This document shows positions 5,179 through 5,328 of a stretch of DNA of 5,328 nucleotides, in pieces. How positions within the stretch are numbered: position 1 is the first letter of the stretch; each line of letters starts with the position of its first letter. The notes under the pieces are model-generated. The model made no database searches and was not told the origin of the DNA. It saw only the letters and a program-made list of their open reading frames with translations. Where the stretch lies: assembly GCA_031257135.1 (NCBI GenBank), contig JAIRPH010000015.1:1-5328 (forward strand), read 5' to 3'. The position numbers were made by a program, and so were the translations under genes. Source of the DNA: Spirochaetaceae bacterium. GTDB taxonomy: Bacteria > Spirochaetota > Spirochaetia > Treponematales > Breznakiellaceae.

Positions 5179-5328
5179 AGAAATTTATTAAGGCCTCTTT
5201 ATTTATTTCCCCTTTTGCAACTTCCATTATTTCAGTATATAAGACTTCATCGTTACAGTTAAACGCATATCCATTTATATCCAAAAATACCAATGAACTT
5301 GCCAACGCAACCCTTTTGTTTCCATCAA
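5093..5328 (-). CDS. Doc/Fic family toxin, C-terminal part, cut by window edge and probably broken at its 3' end
   Basis: The 77 visible residues begin at DGNKR, the second half of the Doc active-site motif HxFxDGNKR. They continue with VALASSLVFLDINGYAF, an acidic DEVLYTEIMEVAKGEI stretch and EALINFYEKYSKE, the usual closing helix of Doc. Doc kinases phosphorylate EF-Tu and form toxin-antitoxin pairs with a Phd-type antitoxin; the antitoxin and N-terminal half would be right of the window. Family members normally end close to residue 55 of this fragment. Here the frame runs 20 residues further as FYGCHRKDAFYQKIQGGYIA, which is the TetR fragment's DNA read out of frame. The true 3' end was therefore probably replaced by a junction near 5155-5173. 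The core fold may survive, but activity is doubtful. Confidence 0.8.
   Translation of the reverse strand, partial: DGNKRVALASSLVFLDINGYAFNCNDEVLYTEIMEVAKGEINKEALINFYEKYSKEIFYGCHRKDAFYQKIQGGYIA

Overview
The window looks like a spirochaete chromosome, most probably a Treponema of the termite-gut type (inference). The grounds are moderate GC, a solute-binding protein whose signal sequence ends in a VYA|GGKG-type site without a lipobox Cys, and a NifH-type reductase gene beside ordinary housekeeping and transport genes. No rRNA or other taxonomic marker is present, so a Clostridia-like host cannot be excluded.

Left part (1-611). A leftward gene running off the left edge encodes the N-terminus of a NifH/ChlL/CfbC-type P-loop Fe-protein ATPase. 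Its wording (MQIGCDP) points to a nitrogenase-like reductase rather than classical NifH. It is divergently transcribed from a stand-alone rightward gatC (Asp/Glu-tRNA amidotransferase subunit C). The 154-bp spacer between them carries promoter-like elements and an AT-rich palindrome. No gatA or gatB follows gatC. An 8-bp-stem inverted repeat, probably a two-way terminator, separates gatC from the convergent operon to its right.

Middle (635-4065). A tight leftward three-gene operon encodes a complete TAXI-type TRAP transporter, in the order TAXI solute-binding protein, DUF1850 membrane-anchored protein, fused 4TM/12TM permease. The genes are 6 nt apart or overlap by ATGA, and a candidate TTGACA promoter precedes the first. 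The binding protein should capture a solute, probably a carboxylate or amino acid, in the periplasm and hand it to the sodium- or proton-driven permease. The exact substrate cannot be read from the sequence.

Right part (4066-5328). This is a graveyard of leftward gene pieces, visibly more AT-rich than the transporter operon except for GC-rich palindromic patches. From the right edge inward it holds the C-terminal part of a Doc/Fic toxin, the C-terminal ligand-binding half of a TetR-family regulator lacking its DNA-binding domain, a GC-rich hairpin patch, and a frameshifted DUF1638 gene without a start. Last comes an unrecognised 59-codon reading frame. The Doc and TetR frames overlap and the pieces abut without intact starts, so repeated deletion or recombination is the simplest explanation.

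I do not see a complete undescribed system here. The best leads are the nitrogenase-like reductase at the left edge, whose partners lie outside the window, and the orphan gatC.
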